Shown here one piece after another: positions 61,901 through 64,000 of a DNA stretch of 64,000 nucleotides. How positions within the stretch are numbered: position 1 is the first letter of the stretch; the number at the start of each line of letters is the position of its first letter. The notes below the pieces were generated by a model. It searched no databases. It was not told the origin of the DNA and saw only the letters and a list, made by a program, of their open reading frames with translations. The stretch is from Loxodes magnus. Lineage: Eukaryota; Ciliophora; Karyorelictea; Loxodida; Loxodidae. Location: assembly GCA_946699065.1 (NCBI GenBank), contig CAMPDV010001589.1:37235-101234 (forward strand), written 5' to 3'. Position numbers and translations under genes: made by a program.

Positions 61901-64000
61901 AAGTAATAAGTATTTAGAAAGTGAAGAAGTAAAGTAAGAAAAGAAGATATAGTTTCAGTTTTAAGGAGTATGCTTTGAGATGTAATAAGTATTTAGAAAA
62001 GTGAAGAAGTAAAGTAAGAAAAGAAGATAGAATTTCAGTTTTAAGGAGTATGCTTTGAGAAGTAATAAGTATTTTGAAAAGTGAATAAGTAAAGTAAGAA
62101 AAGATGATAGAGTTTCAGTTTAAAGAGTATGCTTTGAGAAGAAATAAGTATTTAGAAAAGTGAAGAAGTAAAGTAAGAAAAGAAGATAGAGTTTCAGTTT
62201 AAATAGTATGCTTTGAGAAGTAATAAGTATTTTGAAAAGTTAAGAAGTAAAGTAAGAAAAGAAGATAGAATTTCAGTTTTAAGGAGTATGCTTTGAGATG
62301 TAATAAGTATTTAGAAAAGTGAAGAAGTAAAGTAAGAAAAGAAGATAGAATTTCAGTTTTAAGGAGTATGCTTTGAGATGTAATAAGTATTTTGAAAAGT
62401 GAATAAGTAAAGTAAGAAAAGAAGATATAGTTTCAGTTTAAAGAGTATGCTTTGAGAAGAAATAAGTATTTTGAAGAGTGAAAAAGTAAAGTAAGAAAAG
62501 AAGATATAGTTTCAGTTTAAATAGTATGCTTTGAGAAGTAATAAGTATTTAGAAAGTGAATAAGTAAAGTAAGAAAAGATGATAGAGTTTCAGTTTAAAG
62601 AGTATGCTTTGAGAAGAAATAAGTATTTTGAAGAGTGAAGAAGTAAAGTAAGAAAAGAAGATATAGTTTCAGTTTAAATAGTATGCTTTGAGAAGTAATA
62701 AGTATTTAGAAAGTGAATAAGTAAAGTAAGAAAAGAAGATATAGTTTCAGTTTAAATAGTATGCTTTGAGAAGTAATAAGTATTTAGAAAGTGAATAAGT
62801 AAAGTAAGAAAAGATGATAGAGTTTCAGTTTAAAGAGTATGCTTTGAGAAGAAATAAGTATTTAGAAAAGTGAATAAGTAAAGTAAGAAAAGAAGATAGA
62901 ATTTCAGTTTAAATAGTATGCTTTGAGAAGTAATAAGTATTTAGAAAGTGAATAAGTAAAGTAAGAAAAGAAGATAGAATTTCAGTTTTAAGGAGTATGC
63001 TTTGAGAAGTAATAAGTATTTAGAAAGTGAATAAGTAAAGTAAGAAAAGATGATAGAGTTTCAGTTTAAAGAGTATGCTTTGAGAAGAAATAAGTATTTT
63101 GAAGAGTGAAGAAGTAAAGTAAGAAAAGAAGATAGAATTTCAGTTTAAAGAGTATGCTTTGAGAAGTAATAAGTATTTAGAAAAGTGAATAAGTAAAGTA
63201 AGAAAAGAAGATAGAATTTCAGTTTTAAGGAGTATGCTTTGAGAAGTAATAAGTATTTTGAAAAGTGAATAAGTAAAGTAAGAAAAGAAGATATAGTTTC
63301 AGTTTAAAGAGTATGCTTTGAGAAGAAATAAGTATTTTGAAGAGTGAAGAAGTAAAGTAAGAAAAGAAGATATAGTTTCAGTTTAAATAGTATGCTTTGA
63401 GAAGTAATAAGTATTTAGAAAGTGAATAAGTAAAGTAAGAAAAGATGATAGAGTTTCAGTTTAAAGAGTATGCTTTGAGAAGAAATAAGTATTTTGAAAA
63501 GTGAAGAAGTAAAGTAAGAAAAGAAGATAGAATTTCAGTTTTAAGGAGTATGCTTTGAGAAGTAATAAGTATTTTGAAAAGTGAAGAAGTAAAGTAAGAA
63601 AAGAAGATATAGTTTCAGTTTTAAGGAGTATGCTTTGAGATGTAATAAGTATTTAGAAAAGTGAAGAAGTAAAGTAAGAAAAGAAGATAGAATTTCAGTT
63701 TTAAATAGTATGCTTTGAGAAGAAAAAAGTATTTAGAAAGTGAATAAGTAAAGTAAGAAAAGAAGATAGAATTTCAGTTTAAAGAGTATGCTTTGAGATG
63801 TAATAAGTATTTAGAAAAGTGAAGAAGTAAAGTAAGAAAAGAAGATAGAATTTCAGTTTTAAGGAGTATGCTTTGAGAAGTAATAAGTATTTTGAAAAGT
63901 GAATAAGTAAAGTAAGAAAAGAAGATATAGTTTCAGTTTAAAGAGTATGCTTTGAGAAGAAATAAGTATTTTGAAGAGTGAAGAAGTAAAGTAAGAAAAG

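Larger units (their letters stand above)
1..64000. repeat. Satellite DNA array, ~80-bp monomer, head to tail
   Basis: The entire window is a tandem repeat with a unit of 78-80 bp, mostly 80 bp. I estimate about 800 units. Recognition landmarks recur in every unit: GTAATAAGTA, GAAGAAGTAAAGTAAG, TTTCAGTTTTAA and GTATGCTTTGAGAA. All copies have the same orientation, and I found no reverse-complement block, spacer or foreign insertion. The consensus is about 26% GC, with about 37 A, 22 T, 19 G and 2 C per unit, so the strand shown is about 70% purine. Neighbouring units usually differ at only a few fixed positions, which is typical of satellite DNA kept similar by unequal exchange. The array continues beyond both window edges. 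I do not recognise the family from memory and assign no species. A structural role (centromere or heterochromatin) is inference only. Confidence 0.98.
18531..64000. repeat. Array domain 2: mixed 78/79/80-bp monomers
   Basis: From about 18,530 the units carry a different set of variants: GATATAGTTTC in place of GATAGAATTTC, GATGATAGAG, CAGTTTAAAG or CAGTTTAAATAG in place of CAGTTTTAAGG, GAGAAGAAATAAG, GAGATGTAATAAG, TTTTGAAAAG, TTTTGAAGAG and TTTAGAAAGTGAATAAG. Loss of one A in GAAAAGTG or one T in CAGTTTTAA gives 79-bp units, and both together give 78-bp units. The variants occur in many combinations, and whole runs of units recur as larger duplications. Small islands of domain-1-like units sit inside. 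No gene, RNA or foreign element is seen. Confidence 0.9.

Noticed and set aside
1-64000. CRISPR array
   Set aside because: The repeats are about 80 bp and contiguous. There are no unique spacers between units and no cas genes, so this is a plain satellite.
1-64000. Protein-coding repeats (for example a repetitive structural protein)
   Set aside because: An 80-bp unit shifts frame by two bases each time, and the plus strand holds many TAA, TAG and TGA triplets per unit. Minus-strand openings are short and rotate between frames. Single-base length variants are tolerated freely, which is not expected of coding sequence.
1-64000. CENP-B box
   Set aside because: The known CENP-B box needs CG-containing ends. 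The monomer has two C's and essentially no CpG, so no such site is present. This does not exclude a centromeric role.
1-64000. Telomeric repeat array
   Set aside because: No short telomere-type unit such as TTAGGG, TTTAGGG or TTAGG is tandemly repeated. The unit is 80 bp.
1-64000. Assigning a species or a named satellite family
   Set aside because: No gene or flanking unique sequence is available, and I do not recognise the monomer. Base composition alone cannot decide between plant, insect, nematode or other eukaryote.
1-64000. Bacterial or viral origin
   Set aside because: Over 64 kb of pure short-unit tandem repeat without any gene is not known from ordinary bacterial or viral genomes. 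A eukaryotic heterochromatin source is far more likely.

Overview
The whole 64 kb window is one uninterrupted head-to-tail array of a short AT-rich satellite DNA. The basic unit is about 80 bp. I count 199 units in the first 15,915 bases and estimate roughly 800 in all. The array runs off both ends of the window. I see no protein-coding gene, RNA gene, transposon insertion, inverted segment, CRISPR array or unique spacer anywhere. A tandem array of this size, built from near-identical short units with nested higher-order duplications, points to a eukaryotic chromosome (centromeric, pericentromeric, subtelomeric or other heterochromatin). Nothing in the window identifies the species or the chromosomal position.

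The monomer has one strongly purine-rich strand, the one shown. The consensus I read by eye has about 37 A, 22 T, 19 G and only 2 C per 80 bases. All copies lie in the same orientation. Landmarks in order are: a GTAATAAGTA block; an A-tract (GAAAAG); a GAAGAAGTAAAGTAAG purine run; a second A-tract (GAAAAGAAGATAG); TTTCAGTTTTAA, which holds one of the two C's; and GGAGTATGCTTTGAGAA, which holds the other.

Region by region: (1) Positions 1-15,915 form a regular domain. Almost every unit is exactly 80 bp, with only five 79-bp units, and there is one unbroken run of 117 exact 80-mers at 6,476-15,835. (2) 15,916-~18,530 is transitional: the first shortened units appear, mostly among domain-1 variants. 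(3) ~18,530-64,000 is a second domain with a different set of variants (GATATAG, GATGATAGAG, CAGTTTAAAG, GAAATAAG) and a mix of 78-, 79- and 80-bp units. It also contains small islands of domain-1-like monomers.

On top of the monomers lie many larger duplications, recognisable because rare diagnostic variants recur at constant offsets. The main ones are: a 1,598-bp offset near 2.4-5.3 kb; a 1,439-bp offset near 5-7 kb; a mosaic with 1,440-, 3,440- and 4,880-bp offsets at 7.2-15.6 kb; a 2,305-bp offset at 22.8-26 kb; an almost perfect 5,083-bp tandem twin at 25.6-35.8 kb; a ~3,646-bp offset at 40.3-46.2 kb; a 1,594-bp offset at 48.3-50.9 kb; an 874-bp offset at 54.3-55.7 kb; and linked 794-, 1,594- and 2,388-bp offsets at 57.3-61.1 kb. 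No single higher-order period dominates. The pattern is that of recent, local, nested amplification by unequal exchange or a similar process. All comparisons were made by eye, so boundaries are good to roughly a few tens of bases and difference counts are minimum counts.
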